DNA of 42,224 nucleotides from DASRTE01 sp035316885 (GCA_035316885.1 DATHII010000108.1:1-42224), one strand, 5' to 3'; shown: positions 7,914 through 15,745, counted from the stretch's first letter. The notes: a model not told the origin generated them from the sequence alone. Made by a program: numbers and translations.

Positions 7914-8435
7914 TCACGCAGGGCCGGGTGCCGACGAGCCCGGACCGGAGAGGGACAGCCGCATCGCGATCTCGTCGACCGCCGGGTCCGAAGGGAGCGG
8001 CTGCGTTGCCCCGGTGCGGACGAACCCGTTGCGCGCGTAGAGACGCTCGGCTCGTTCGTTTCCGATCGTCACCCACAACTCGACGGCTTCGGCGTGCTGC
8101 TCTCCTGCCCACCGCACGACCTCGTCGACGAGGCCGTCGCCCACCCCCCGTCCACGTGCCTCTGGGGAGACCCACATGGAGATCAGCCCCACGAGGCCGT
8201 CACCCTCCGGGTGGCCCGCCGCCATCCCGACCGCCCGGTCGTCGAGCATCGAGATGCAGCTCAGGCCTTTGGACGGATCCAGCCTGTCCCGCCACTGCTG
8301 CTCGGTGCGCGAGAGTTGGCTCTCGTAGGTCGAGCCGTACGCTGCGGGTGCGTCCAGCAGCGCTCGCAGACGAAGGTCACGCCAGGCGGCCCAGTCCCGC
8401 GGGCCGACACGGACGACGTTGATCTCGTCACTCAT
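7914..8435 (-). CDS. GNAT-family N-acetyltransferase
   Basis: The 173-residue protein has the GNAT fold. VGLISMWVSPEARGRGVGDGL (about 82-102) is the acetyl-CoA pyrophosphate loop (motif A, R/Q-x-x-G-x-G/A), followed by ELWVTIGNERAERLYARNGFVRTG (motif B). It should transfer an acetyl group from acetyl-CoA to an amine of unknown identity. The ATG at 8435 lies within the last codons of proC, an eight-base overlap, so it is probably the third gene of the proline dehydrogenase-proC transcript. Longer upstream starts would lie inside proC and are rejected. Confidence 0.87.
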   Translation of the reverse strand: MSDEINVVRVGPRDWAAWRDLRLRALLDAPAAYGSTYESQLSRTEQQWRDRLDPSKGLSCISMLDDRAVGMAAGHPEGDGLVGLISMWVSPEARGRGVGDGLVDEVVRWAGEQHAEAVELWVTIGNERAERLYARNGFVRTGATQPLPSDPAVDEIAMRLSLSGPGSSAPGPA

Positions 8436-9234
8436 CGTCGGCGGCAGCGAGTGCGCGCGACCGGTCGCGTGCGGCCTCGATAGCCGCCAAGAAGTCGGCC
8501 CGAACCTTCCCCTCCTCGAGCAGTCGCATCGCCGCCGCGGTCGTGCCCGCCGGCGACGTGACCCGCTCGCGCAGCACGGTGGGGTGCTCTCCGGTCTCGC
8601 GCAGCAGCTTCGCCGAGCCGACGACGGTCTGCACGACCAGTTCGGTGGCGGTGGCCCGCGGTAGCCCCAGGTGCACACCGGCCTCGATCATGGCCTCGAC
8701 GACGAAGAAGACGTAGGCCGGGCCGGTGCCGGAGATGGCCGTGACCGCATCCTGCTGCTTCTCGGGGACTCGAAGGACCTTCCCCGTGGCGCGCAGGAGC
8801 TGCTCGGCCTCGTGCAGGTGACCCTCGTCGGACCGCGAACCGGCCGAGATCGCCGCCATGCCTTCGTCGACCAGGGCCGGCGTGTTCGGCATGACCCGTA
8901 CCACCGCCACCCCGTCGGGCAACCGCGACTCGATGTACCGCGTGGTGATGCCCGCCGCCAGGGAGACGACGAGCTGGCCCGGTCGGACGTGGTCGGCGAT
9001 CTCGGCCAGCAGGGCGCTCATGTCCTGGGGCTTGACCACCAGGACCAGCGTGTCGGCGCGGCGGGCGGCGGCCGGGTTGTCGACGACCTCGACGCCGTAG
9101 CGCTCCTCGAGTTCCTTGCTGCGATCGGTGCGGCGCTCGCTGACGAGCAGGTCTCCGGCCGGCCGCCCGGCGCGCAGCAGGCCCGAGAGCAGCGTCTCGC
9201 CCATGACGCCGGCGCCGAGGATCGCGACGCTCAC
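8428..9234 (-). CDS. proC: Pyrroline-5-carboxylate reductase
   Basis: This 268-residue enzyme catalyses the last step of proline synthesis, NAD(P)H reduction of pyrroline-5-carboxylate. The Rossmann motif SVAILGAGVMGE is at the very N-terminus. The conserved core VVRVMPNTPALVDEGM and the C-terminal signature AISGTGPAYVFFVVEAM through TSPAGTTAAAM are intact. The start is GTG at 9234, four bases into the end of the proline dehydrogenase gene (GTGA overlap). proC lies close to bS22 here as in M. tuberculosis (Rv0500). Being translationally coupled to the enzyme of the opposite reaction is unusual. Confidence 0.96.
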   Translation of the reverse strand: MSVAILGAGVMGETLLSGLLRAGRPAGDLLVSERRTDRSKELEERYGVEVVDNPAAARRADTLVLVVKPQDMSALLAEIADHVRPGQLVVSLAAGITTRYIESRLPDGVAVVRVMPNTPALVDEGMAAISAGSRSDEGHLHEAEQLLRATGKVLRVPEKQQDAVTAISGTGPAYVFFVVEAMIEAGVHLGLPRATATELVVQTVVGSAKLLRETGEHPTVLRERVTSPAGTTAAAMRLLEEGKVRADFLAAIEAARDRSRALAAADDE

Positions 9235-10166
9235 TTCGTGCCCGCCAGCGCACGGAGGAAGAACATCACGTTGGCGGGACGCTCGGCCAGGCGGCGCATC
9301 ATGTAGGCGTACCACTCGTGACCGTAGGGCACGTAGACCCGGACGGTCTCTCCCGACCTGGCCAACCGGCGCTGCTCCTCGGGCCGGACACCGTAGAGCA
9401 TCTGGTACTCGTAGCTGCCCTGCTCGCGGCGGTAGCGCGCGGCCAGCGACCCACCGATCTCGATCAGCCGCGGATCGTGGGTGGCGATCATGGGGTACCC
9501 CTTGCCGCCCAGCAGGACCTTCATGCAGCGGACGTACGAGCGGTCGACGTCGTTGACCTCCTGGTACGCGACGCTCGCGGGTTCGTTGTAGGCGCCCTTG
9601 CACAACCGCACGCGTGAGCCGGCGTGTGCGAGTAGGCGGCAGTCACCCTCCGTACGGTGCAGGTAGGCCTGCAGGACCGCCCCCGTCGACGGGAAGTCGA
9701 TGCGCAGGTCGCCCAGGATCGACAGCGTGGAGTCGGTCGTGGTGTGGTCCTCCATGTCCAGCGTCACGCTCGTGCCCACGTCCGCGGCCGCCTGGCAGAT
9801 CTCTCGCGCGTTGTCGAGGGCGATCCGTTCGCCGTCTCCCGGCAGGACCTGCCCCACGGCAGACAGCTTGACCGAGACCTCCGCGGAGGAGGTGAGGCCC
9901 GCCTCGTACAGGCCCTTCAGCAGGGCGACGTAGGCCGCGGCGACCCCCTCGGCCTGCGCCCGGTCGACGGTGTCCTCGCCAAGATGGTCGATCGTGGCGG
10001 TCAGACCGTCGGTGACGAGCTCGTGGGTGACCCGCACCACGTCGTCGGTCTCGGCGCCGGCGATGAATCGGGCCACGACGTTGCGCGAGATCGGCGCCTT
10101 CTCGACCAGCTTGCGCAGCCGTTCGCTACGCGAGACACCCAACAGCACCCGCCCCACCACGCCCAT
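9231..10166 (-). CDS. Proline dehydrogenase (monofunctional PRODH, FAD barrel)
   Basis: This 311-residue protein oxidises proline to pyrroline-5-carboxylate, passing electrons to FAD and the quinone pool. The barrel motifs are visible: VSVKLSAVGQ, VTLDMEDHTTTDSTL, AYLHRTEGDC, RLCKGAYNEP and the substrate-binding end YEYQMLYGVRPE with VRVYVPYG and RRLAERPAN. It lacks the aldehyde dehydrogenase half of PutA, so the second catabolic step must be encoded elsewhere. GAGGAGG precedes the ATG at short spacing. The terminal TGA overlaps the proC GTG. The gene is separated from the upstream ABC permease by a hairpin terminator, so it probably has its own promoter. Confidence 0.94.
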   Translation of the reverse strand: MGVVGRVLLGVSRSERLRKLVEKAPISRNVVARFIAGAETDDVVRVTHELVTDGLTATIDHLGEDTVDRAQAEGVAAAYVALLKGLYEAGLTSSAEVSVKLSAVGQVLPGDGERIALDNAREICQAAADVGTSVTLDMEDHTTTDSTLSILGDLRIDFPSTGAVLQAYLHRTEGDCRLLAHAGSRVRLCKGAYNEPASVAYQEVNDVDRSYVRCMKVLLGGKGYPMIATHDPRLIEIGGSLAARYRREQGSYEYQMLYGVRPEEQRRLARSGETVRVYVPYGHEWYAYMMRRLAERPANVMFFLRALAGTK

Positions 10167-10196
10167 CGACCTCCTCGTCCGTCCCGGCCCGACGTC

Positions 10197-10236
10197 AGGT
10201 TACGGCACACCGCCTGACGGGACGGTGTGCCGACCT
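10197..10236 (-). terminator. Hairpin terminator after the ABC exporter genes
   Basis: CGGCACACCG (10203-10212) pairs perfectly with CGGTGTGCCG (10223-10232) around a ten-base loop. The stem extends by AGGT/ACCT across a two-base bulge. It lies between the permease stop and the proline dehydrogenase start. No U-tract follows, as is common in GC-rich actinobacteria. Confidence 0.6.
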
Positions 10237-10248
10237 GTTCGCCGAAGG

Positions 10249-10977
10249 TCAGGGCGTCCGGCGGCGGAGGGTGGCGGCGCCGAGGGTGAGGAGGCCGACC
10301 GCGAAGCCGGCGATGATCGCCGCGTACCCCCAGACGGCCGGCTCGACCGCCGTCTGCACTTCACGCATGGCGTCGACCGCGTACGACAGCGGCAGGACGT
10401 TGGACACCGCTGCGAGGACGTCGGGCATCTCGTCCCTCGGGACCAGCAAGCCACACAACAGGAACTGCGGCAGCACGAGTGCCGGCATGAACTGGACGAC
10501 CTGGAACTCGGTCGCGGCGAACGCGCTGACGAACAAGCCCAGCGCCACGCCGAGCAGCGCATCGAGTACCGCGACGGTGACGAGCAGCCACGTCGGCCCT
10601 GCCACGTCCATCCCGAGCACGGCCACGGCCAGCGTCGCGGCGATCAGCGCTTGGAACACGGCCATCAGCCCGAAGGCCAGCGCGTAGCCCAGCAGGAAGT
10701 CCAGCTTGCCGATCGGCAGTGTCAGCAGCCGCTCGAGCGTCCCCGACGTGCGCTCGCGCAGCGTGGCGACCGACGTCACGAGGAACATGACGACGAACGG
10801 GAACAGGGCGAGCAGAGCGGGCCCGATCTGGTCGAACACCGGCCCGCCGTCGTACACCCACCAGAGCAGGGTCATCAGCACGGACGGCACGAGGAGGAGG
10901 AGTGCCAGCGTGCGCGGGTCGTGGCGTAGCTGCGTGAGCACCCGTCCGGCCGTGGCGAGAGTGATACGGGCGTTCAT
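10249..10977 (-). CDS. ABC-2 type transporter permease
   Basis: The 242-residue protein has six hydrophobic spans (near residues 24-42, 52-75, 92-120, 130-155, 165-182 and 218-236), the layout of ABC-2 exporter membrane subunits. The segment LRERTSGTLERLLTLPIGKLDFLLGYA is the typical ABC-2 coupling region. With the adjacent ATPase it should form a 2+2 exporter, probably for a drug, lipid or peptide. The start ATG overlaps the ATPase stop (ATGA), so expression is coupled. The TetR gene upstream suggests ligand-induced control. Confidence 0.9.
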   Translation of the reverse strand: MNARITLATAGRVLTQLRHDPRTLALLLLVPSVLMTLLWWVYDGGPVFDQIGPALLALFPFVVMFLVTSVATLRERTSGTLERLLTLPIGKLDFLLGYALAFGLMAVFQALIAATLAVAVLGMDVAGPTWLLVTVAVLDALLGVALGLFVSAFAATEFQVVQFMPALVLPQFLLCGLLVPRDEMPDVLAAVSNVLPLSYAVDAMREVQTAVEPAVWGYAAIIAGFAVGLLTLGAATLRRRTP

Positions 10978-11738
10978 GGGCGGGCCCCCTCGTCGATCAG
11001 GTGCAGGAACGCGTGCTCGGCGTCAGCAGCGCCGGTGCTCTCGAGAAGTCCGGCCGGCGTGTCGTCGGCCAACAGGTTCCCCTCCCGCAGAAGCAGAAGT
11101 CGTGGGCATCGCTCGGCCTCGTCCATGACGTGGCTGGATACGAGCAGCGTGACGCCCTCGTCGGCGAGCCTGTTGAACAACGTCCACAGGTCACGGCGCA
11201 GCACCGGGTCGAGCCCCACGGTTGGCTCGTCGAGCACAAGCAGTTCAGGCTCGCCGAGAAGGGCTACCGCGAGCGACGCCCGTGATTCCTGGCCCCCCGA
11301 GAGGTTGTTCACCAGGTCGTCGGCGTGCGAGGCAAGATCGACCTGCTCGATCGTCCGGTCCACGGAGGCACGTGTCGTGCCGAGAACAGCGGCGAAGTAC
11401 CGAAGGTTCTCCCGGACCGTCAGGTCGCCGTAGACGCTGGGCGACTGGGTCAGGTACCCCACGCGATGCCGCAACGGCGGCGATCCGGCCGGGAGACCGA
11501 GCACGTCCACCTGACCGGACGCAATCTCCTGGACCCCGACGATCGCCCGCATCAGCGTCGACTTGCCCGACCCCGACGGACCGAGCAGCCCGGTCAGCGT
11601 GCCCCGGCGCACCGTCAGGTCGAAGTCGTCGAGCACGACCCTTGCGCCGCGCTCGACCCGCAGTCCGCTGATCCGGATCGCGTCTCCGGTCCCGCTGCCG
11701 TGCCGCGAGGTCGAGGCCCGCCCCGATTGGAAATTCAT
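10974..11738 (-). CDS. ABC transporter ATP-binding protein
   Basis: This 254-residue nucleotide-binding subunit has Walker A GPSGSGKST (53-61), Q-loop YLTQSP, signature LSGGQ, Walker B LLVLDEPTVGLDP and the switch His in LVSSHVMDEAE. It powers the ABC-2 permease encoded next. The ATG at 11738 (MNFQSG) is chosen because the longer frame runs into the promoter and palindrome. The upstream region has TTGACG-17 bp-CATTAT ending ten bases before the ATG, giving a leader of only a few bases. In-frame extensions upstream are Arg-rich and not family-like. Confidence 0.9.
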   Translation of the reverse strand: MNFQSGRASTSRHGSGTGDAIRISGLRVERGARVVLDDFDLTVRRGTLTGLLGPSGSGKSTLMRAIVGVQEIASGQVDVLGLPAGSPPLRHRVGYLTQSPSVYGDLTVRENLRYFAAVLGTTRASVDRTIEQVDLASHADDLVNNLSGGQESRASLAVALLGEPELLVLDEPTVGLDPVLRRDLWTLFNRLADEGVTLLVSSHVMDEAERCPRLLLLREGNLLADDTPAGLLESTGAADAEHAFLHLIDEGARP

Positions 11739-11748
11739 CACACGTTGA

Positions 11749-11777
11749 ATAATGGTCTGACACGCGCCACCCGTCAA
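11749..11777 (-). promoter_or_regulatory. Promoter of the ABC exporter (TTGACG-N17-CATTAT)
   Basis: On the minus strand a -35 box TTGACG (11772-11777) and a -10 box CATTAT (11749-11754) are 17 bases apart, the best sigma-70-type promoter in the window. It is unusually AT-rich for its surroundings. The start codon follows ten bases after the -10, so the leader is very short. A direct repeat CGTGTSA flanks the -10 and might be part of a repressor site. Confidence 0.6.
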
Positions 11778-11782
11778 CCCCT

Positions 11783-11850
11783 CGCGTCTTGTGGTCGGTT
11801 GGGCACGTCTCAACCGTCGACGAGACGTTCCCAACCCGCCACAAGTCGCG
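11783..11850. terminator. Long inverted repeat between tetR and the ABC ATPase gene
   Basis: Arms of 29 bases (11783-11811 and 11822-11850) pair with four mismatches around a ten-base loop. The core arm reads GGTTGGGNACGTCTC. It begins 12 bases after the tetR stop and ends just before the exporter's -35 box, so it could be the tetR terminator, an operator region, or both. Confidence 0.5.
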
Positions 11851-11861
11851 AACGACGACGT

Positions 11862-12458
11862 TCATACGTCGAAGTAGCGCTGGATCACCGGTCCCACGAG
11901 AGCGATGACATCCTCGTCCGGCAGGGATGCGAGCGGTTCGAGCTTGACCACATAGCGCACCAGAGCCAGGCCGATCAGGTGGGAGACCACAAGCTCGACT
12001 CGAAGTTCGCGGTCGGGCAGATCGAGTCCCGCTACGACCCTGGTGAGGATGGTCCGCTGGGCGAACTGGCGGAGCAGCGCAGCGGCAGCCTCGTTGCTCA
12101 TGGCCGATCGCAGCATGGCCAGAACGGGTGCACGGCGCACCGGATCGCCCCAGACCGCGAAGAACGTGCGGACAGCCCGCTCACCGACGCCGTCCATCGA
12201 CCCCGAGAGAATCTCGCCTGCGATCTCCGCTGGGGCGAACGGGATCTCCATCGCCTCGAGGAACAGTTGCTCCTTGTTGCCGAAGTAGTGGTGGATCAGC
12301 GCCGGGTCCACGCCGGCCCGACCGGCGATGGCCCGGATCGACGTCCGGTCGTACGCGCTCTCGGCGAACTCCGCCCGGGCCGCCGCGAGGATCTCGCCGC
12401 GGGTGTCGGGCGCGCCGGGACGCCGCCCTGCCCGGCCGCGTCCGCCTCTCTTGATCAT
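11862..12458 (-). CDS. TetR-family transcriptional repressor
   Basis: This 198-residue protein has an N-terminal HTH (about 20-65): GEILAAARAEFAESAYDRTSIRAIA, with the recognition helix in DPALIHHYFGNKEQLF, the classic TetR signature. The rest is an all-helical ligand-binding and dimerisation domain (TetR C-terminal family as in Rv-type DUF1956/AcrR-like proteins). It lies directly upstream of, and in the same direction as, the ABC exporter pair, and is likely to control it. The ATG falls inside one arm of the palindrome at 12452-12501. Only a weak ribosome-binding sequence precedes it. The inducer is unknown. Confidence 0.9.
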   Translation of the reverse strand: MIKRGGRGRAGRRPGAPDTRGEILAAARAEFAESAYDRTSIRAIAGRAGVDPALIHHYFGNKEQLFLEAMEIPFAPAEIAGEILSGSMDGVGERAVRTFFAVWGDPVRRAPVLAMLRSAMSNEAAAALLRQFAQRTILTRVVAGLDLPDRELRVELVVSHLIGLALVRYVVKLEPLASLPDEDVIALVGPVIQRYFDV

Positions 12459-12501
12459 GTCGACTCTGCCCGTGGAAACGGCCGCGAAGTCGACATGATC
12501 A
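12452..12501. terminator. Perfect 14-bp inverted repeat with inner GGAA tetraloop hairpin
   Basis: TGATCATGTCGACT (12452-12465) and its exact complement (12488-12501) flank an inner CCGT-GGAA-ACGG hairpin (12470-12481). The left arm overlaps the tetR start codon. It lies between the isomerase stop and tetR, so it may terminate the isomerase transcript, act as a TetR autoregulatory operator, or sequester the tetR start. Confidence 0.55.
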
Positions 12502-12510
12502 CGGGAAGGT

Positions 12511-13374
12511 TCACGGTACGGACCCGCGGAGCACCTGCTCGGCGGTGCCGTCGGAGCCGACCGCGAAGGCCGTGTCGACCAGCGCGGAGGCCAGGTTGAG
12601 CCGCGCGAATGCCAAGGCCTCGGCCAGGTCGGCCTCCCGCTCGTCCGCCGTCCGCGTCCGCCGCGTGCCTACCTCGAGCACGATCGCACCGGACCAGCCG
12701 CGCTGCGCGAGCCGCTCGAGCAGCGCGGCACATGGCTGGTTGCCGCGGCCCGGGACCAGGTGCTCGTCGCGCGACGAGCCGGTGCCGTCGGCAAGGTGGA
12801 CGTGGACCAGCCGGTCGCCGAGGGCGTCGGCCATGGCGAGGGCGTTCGAGCCGGACACTGCGGTGTGCGACAGGTCCAGCGTGTTGTGGGCGTAGGGCTC
12901 GTCGGTGGGGTCCCAGTCGGGTGCGTACGCGGCGATCTCTCGCCCGGCCGCGCGCCACGGGTACATGTTCTCGACTGCGATGGCGACGCCAGTCTCCTTC
13001 TCCAGGTCAGCGACGCCGTCGACGAAGCCGCGGGCATAGTCGCGCTGCCAACGGAACGGTGGGTGGACTACGACGGTCGGTGCACCGAGGCGGCGGGCGG
13101 CGTCGACCGAGCGGGTCAACCGCTCCCACGGATCGGGCGACCAGACCCGTTGCGTGATGAGCAGGCACGGCGCGTGGATCGACAGCACCGGCAGCCGGTG
13201 CCGCTGGGCCAGATCCTCGACCCGGTCGATGTCCTGGCTGACGGGGTCGGTCCAGATCATGACCTCGACCCCGTCGTAACCGAGCGACTCGGCCATCTCG
13301 AACGCCACGGCCGCACTCTGCGGGTACACCGACGCCGTCGACAACCCGACCGGCGCATCGGGAACGCGCAACAT
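12511..13374 (-). CDS. Sugar phosphate isomerase/epimerase-like TIM barrel (AP endonuclease 2 family)
   Basis: The 287-residue protein has the xylose-isomerase-like TIM barrel. Metal-site segments are visible in order: DGVEVMIW, LSIHAPC, VVVHPPF, IAVENMYP (Glu), NTLDLSH (Asp/His), LVHVHLADG and IVLEVG (Glu). It is the counterpart of Rv0498, adjacent to the ppx-like gene in M. tuberculosis. The true substrate is unknown. The ATG at 13374 has GGGAG nine bases upstream; the open frame extends further but without family similarity. The neighbouring VanY gene ends 50 bases upstream. Confidence 0.85.
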   Translation of the reverse strand: MLRVPDAPVGLSTASVYPQSAAVAFEMAESLGYDGVEVMIWTDPVSQDIDRVEDLAQRHRLPVLSIHAPCLLITQRVWSPDPWERLTRSVDAARRLGAPTVVVHPPFRWQRDYARGFVDGVADLEKETGVAIAVENMYPWRAAGREIAAYAPDWDPTDEPYAHNTLDLSHTAVSGSNALAMADALGDRLVHVHLADGTGSSRDEHLVPGRGNQPCAALLERLAQRGWSGAIVLEVGTRRTRTADEREADLAEALAFARLNLASALVDTAFAVGSDGTAEQVLRGSVP

Positions 13375-13423
13375 CGCCGACAGCTCCCGGCGTGGTTGGG
13401 TCACGGGTCTCAGAGTAGGCGGG

Positions 13424-14137
13424 TCAGTCGAGCAGGGAGGGGTCGAACTCCCAGTGCCAGGCTTCGGGCTTGGATCCGCCGGCGCGTGCCCACGGCGGGT
13501 TGTGCCAGCCGAAGTCCGATCCGTTCTCGTCGAGCCACTGGTAGGCCTGCCCCCCGAAGGTGTCGGCGCCGCAGGGCAGGTCGAGCGCCAGGCCCCACCC
13601 GTGGTTGCTCGTGCCTGGGCTGGCTGCCAGGTAAGGCTTCTGCGCGTTGACGACGTACTGCTCGGACAGGCTGCGGTACGAGTCGCCGACGCAGATGCCG
13701 GTGCCGAACTCCTCCGTGTAGACGTCGTCGAGGGCAAGGAAGGCCGCGGCAGCGTCCGGTCGCAGCAGATGACCGTCGCCGATCCGGCACAGGTGGGCAT
13801 CGCCGAGCTGCCCGTTCGACACCTCGCCCTCGTCCGGGACGGTGGCGGTGCACCCCGGGACCGGCGCAAAGCCGGTCGGGGTAGGAGTCGGGGTTGGCGT
13901 GGGGGTCGGCGTCTCCGTGGGGGTCGGCGTGGCGATCGGGGTCCTGACGTCCGCCCGGCCCGGTCGGTCCACCGCCTGTTCGCGCGCCTCGAGCAGCTCG
14001 CGGGCCGCACTCGTGTCGGGGGCGGCGTCCGCCGCGGAACCAGGTTCGCTTGGAGCGTAGGCGGCGGGAGCCGCTACGCGGCGCCAGCGGGCAGGTTGTC
14101 CAGACGGCGGAGGATCACTCCTTCCCGCAGTGCCCAC
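13424..14137 (-). CDS. VanY-type D,D-carboxypeptidase (start uncertain)
   Basis: The C-terminal half is a complete LAS-family peptidase domain: zinc motif SNHGWGLALD (SxHxxGxxxD) and the second ligand/catalytic pair in EAWHWEF (ExxH-W). It should cleave D-Ala-D-Ala in peptidoglycan outside the cell. A Thr-Pro linker of about 20 residues precedes it, encoded by a degenerate hexamer repeat. The N-terminus is puzzling. No signal peptide or membrane segment can be found in any plausible start, the earliest being GTG at 14137 inside the ppx-like gene, giving 237 residues. Either an N-terminal exon-like part was lost by mutation, a sequencing error hides it, or export is atypical. The domain call is firm, the start is not. 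Confidence 0.75.
   Translation of the reverse strand: MGTAGRSDPPPSGQPARWRRVAAPAAYAPSEPGSAADAAPDTSAARELLEAREQAVDRPGRADVRTPIATPTPTETPTPTPTPTPTPTGFAPVPGCTATVPDEGEVSNGQLGDAHLCRIGDGHLLRPDAAAAFLALDDVYTEEFGTGICVGDSYRSLSEQYVVNAQKPYLAASPGTSNHGWGLALDLPCGADTFGGQAYQWLDENGSDFGWHNPPWARAGGSKPEAWHWEFDPSLLD
13873..13942 (-). repeat. Degenerate hexanucleotide repeat encoding a Thr-Pro linker
   Basis: Roughly ten degenerate units of GGGGTC/GGCGTN type (plus strand) encode alternating Thr-Pro with one Glu on the minus strand. This is a typical extended cell-wall-spanning linker and a likely site of length variation. Confidence 0.7.
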
Positions 14138-15012
14138 GGGCAGATGTCCAATGAGTCGACCTCGAACAGGTCCATGGCCGCGTCGGCCACCATCGCGCCG
14201 GCCAGCAGCTGCGGCGCCCGCCCGGTCGAGACACCGTGCAGCCGGGACCGCTCGGCGGAGTCCATCCCGGCGAACTTGGAGACCAGGTCGGCGACCACGT
14301 CGCGCTCGAGCGTCCGGCGGACGTACGGACCCTCTCCCGAGGGTGCTGCCCCGGCCACCCGCGCGATCGACCGGAACGTCTTGCTGGTCGCGACGGCCCG
14401 GTCGGGCTGGCCGAACCGACTGACCGCGCCGACCACCGACGCGACCTGCGCCCGGACGTGCCGGCGCAGGGCGCGGATCTCGGACGTGGCGGGTGGGTCT
14501 CCGCTGAACCAGGTGCGGGTGAGCCGGCCAGCGCCCAGCGGCAGCGAGATGGCAGCGTCGGGGTCCTCGTCGATGCCGACCGCGATCTCGAGTGAGCCGC
14601 CGCCGATGTCGAGGCAAAGCAGGCGCCCGCTGGACCACCCGTACCACCGGCGGACCGCCAGGAAGGTCAGCCGGGCCTCCTCCTCGCCGCTGAGCACCTG
14701 GAGGTCGAGCCCGGACTTCTCCCGGACCCGCTCGATCACCCTGTCGCCATTCGCTGCCTCCCGCAGCGCCGACGTCGCGAACGCGAGCACCGACTCGGCA
14801 CCCTTGTCCTCGGCGATCTCGAGCGCCTCGACACAGAACGCGATCAGGCGGTTGGCGCCGCCGGTCGTGATGCGGCCCTTTTCGTCGAGCATCTCTGTCA
14901 GCCGCAGCTCGATCTTGTGCTTGAAGGCCGGCAGCGGGCGGGCCCCGGGATGGGCATCGACGAGCAGCAGGTGCGCGGTGTTCGAGCCCACGTCGAGCAC
15001 TGCGAGCCGCAT
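14074..15012 (-). CDS. ppx: Ppx/GppA-family exopolyphosphatase
   Basis: This 312-residue protein has the ASKHA phosphatase fold: phosphate-1 motif LDVGSNTAHLLL at residues 6-17, ATSALREAANG, and phosphate-2 motif LDIGGGSLEIAVG. It is the short actinobacterial form (as Rv0496) without the C-terminal HD domain. It should hydrolyse polyphosphate or pppGpp, linking to stringent-response control. The ATG at 15012 lies six bases after a TAGCGT box, giving a leaderless mRNA. The downstream VanY frame appears to begin inside its 3' end. Confidence 0.92.
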   Translation of the reverse strand: MRLAVLDVGSNTAHLLLVDAHPGARPLPAFKHKIELRLTEMLDEKGRITTGGANRLIAFCVEALEIAEDKGAESVLAFATSALREAANGDRVIERVREKSGLDLQVLSGEEEARLTFLAVRRWYGWSSGRLLCLDIGGGSLEIAVGIDEDPDAAISLPLGAGRLTRTWFSGDPPATSEIRALRRHVRAQVASVVGAVSRFGQPDRAVATSKTFRSIARVAGAAPSGEGPYVRRTLERDVVADLVSKFAGMDSAERSRLHGVSTGRAPQLLAGAMVADAAMDLFEVDSLDICPWALREGVILRRLDNLPAGAA

Positions 15013-15018
15013 CCCACG

Positions 15019-15024
15019 ACGCTA
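15019..15024 (-). promoter_or_regulatory. Leaderless -10 box (TAGCGT) of ppx
   Basis: TAGCGT (minus strand) is followed by six bases and then the ATG at 15012. It lies immediately downstream of the remnant universal stress gene. Confidence 0.6.
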
Positions 15025-15027
15025 CCG

Positions 15028-15143
15028 TCAGTCCGGTACGGACGGTCGGACGATCGCGACCGGGCAGTTCGCATGTGCGAGCACCTGCTGGCTCACCGAG
15101 CCCATCAGCAGGCCGGCTACGGACCCTCGGCGTCTGTCGTCAT
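15028..15143 (-). pseudogene. Universal stress protein remnant with internal deletion
   Basis: The last 32 codons encode the unmistakable UspA C-terminus, GSVAGLLMGSVSQQVLAHA followed by a CPVAIVR segment. An ATG at 15143 with GGAGG eight bases upstream looks like the original start, but it opens an eight-codon frame in a different register that stops at once. The central ATP-binding domain is missing. This is best read as an out-of-frame internal deletion joining the start to the C-terminus. Confidence 0.75.
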
Positions 15144-15167
15144 GGCTCCGCCCTCCTGACCGTCGAG

Positions 15168-15725
15168 TCACTCGTCGAGGACGAGGGCCGGCGTGTCCTT
15201 TCGCAGGATCTCGCCGCGGAAGTACGCCGGGTCCCTGGCCCGCAGGACCGGCATGAACACGAGCCCGACCAGGATCATCCCGAGGCCGAGGATGAGCGCC
15301 AGGCCCACTCCGCCGATGCTGGCACCGCTGCCGTAGTCGAGCGAGGCGCTGTCGCGCAGTGTCACCACGAACACGGCCAGCAGCCCGAGACCGCCGAGCA
15401 GCGGGAACAGCAGCTTGCACACGACGCTGCTCGCGTCGATGAACAACTCGTTGCGGAAGTACCAGATGCATGCGAACGCGGTCAGGCCGTAGGAGAAGCA
15501 GATCATGATTCCGAGCGAGTAGATGGTGTCGGTGAGGACGTTCTCGCTGGCGAAGGTGAGCACCGCGTAGAACACACCGGCGCCGACCCCCGCGGCAATG
15601 GTGGCGTAGGACGGTGTGAGGAAGCGCGGGTGAACCGTGGCGAACCGCGCCGGGGAAGCGCGGTAGGTGGCCATCGCCAGCATCGTGCGCGAACTCGGCA
15701 GGAAGGTGGTGATCCGGTCGGCCAA
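15168..15725 (-). pseudogene. Truncated APC-superfamily amino acid permease (C-terminal part only)
   Basis: About 185 residues match the C-terminal third of an amino-acid/polyamine permease. The conserved ITTFLPSSRTMLAM segment follows helix 8, HPRFLTPSYATI introduces four hydrophobic spans, and a soluble tail follows. Six to eight transmembrane helices that should precede it are absent; upstream the frame runs directly into the promoter of the Cys-rich gene. In actinobacteria such permeases are commonly followed by a universal stress gene, and the neighbour here is also broken, so the pair probably decayed together. No functional start is visible. Confidence 0.8.
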
Positions 15726-15745
15726 CTTCGCGTCGGTCCGGGGCC

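Noticed and set aside
13873..13942. Regular short repeats suggestive of a CRISPR or satellite
   Set aside because: They are degenerate hexamers encoding a Thr-Pro linker in the VanY frame, without spacers.
14138..14647. Upstream extension of the VanY frame through ppx
   Set aside because: The translated extension is Arg-rich and antisense-like inside the in-frame ppx coding sequence; it provides no signal peptide.
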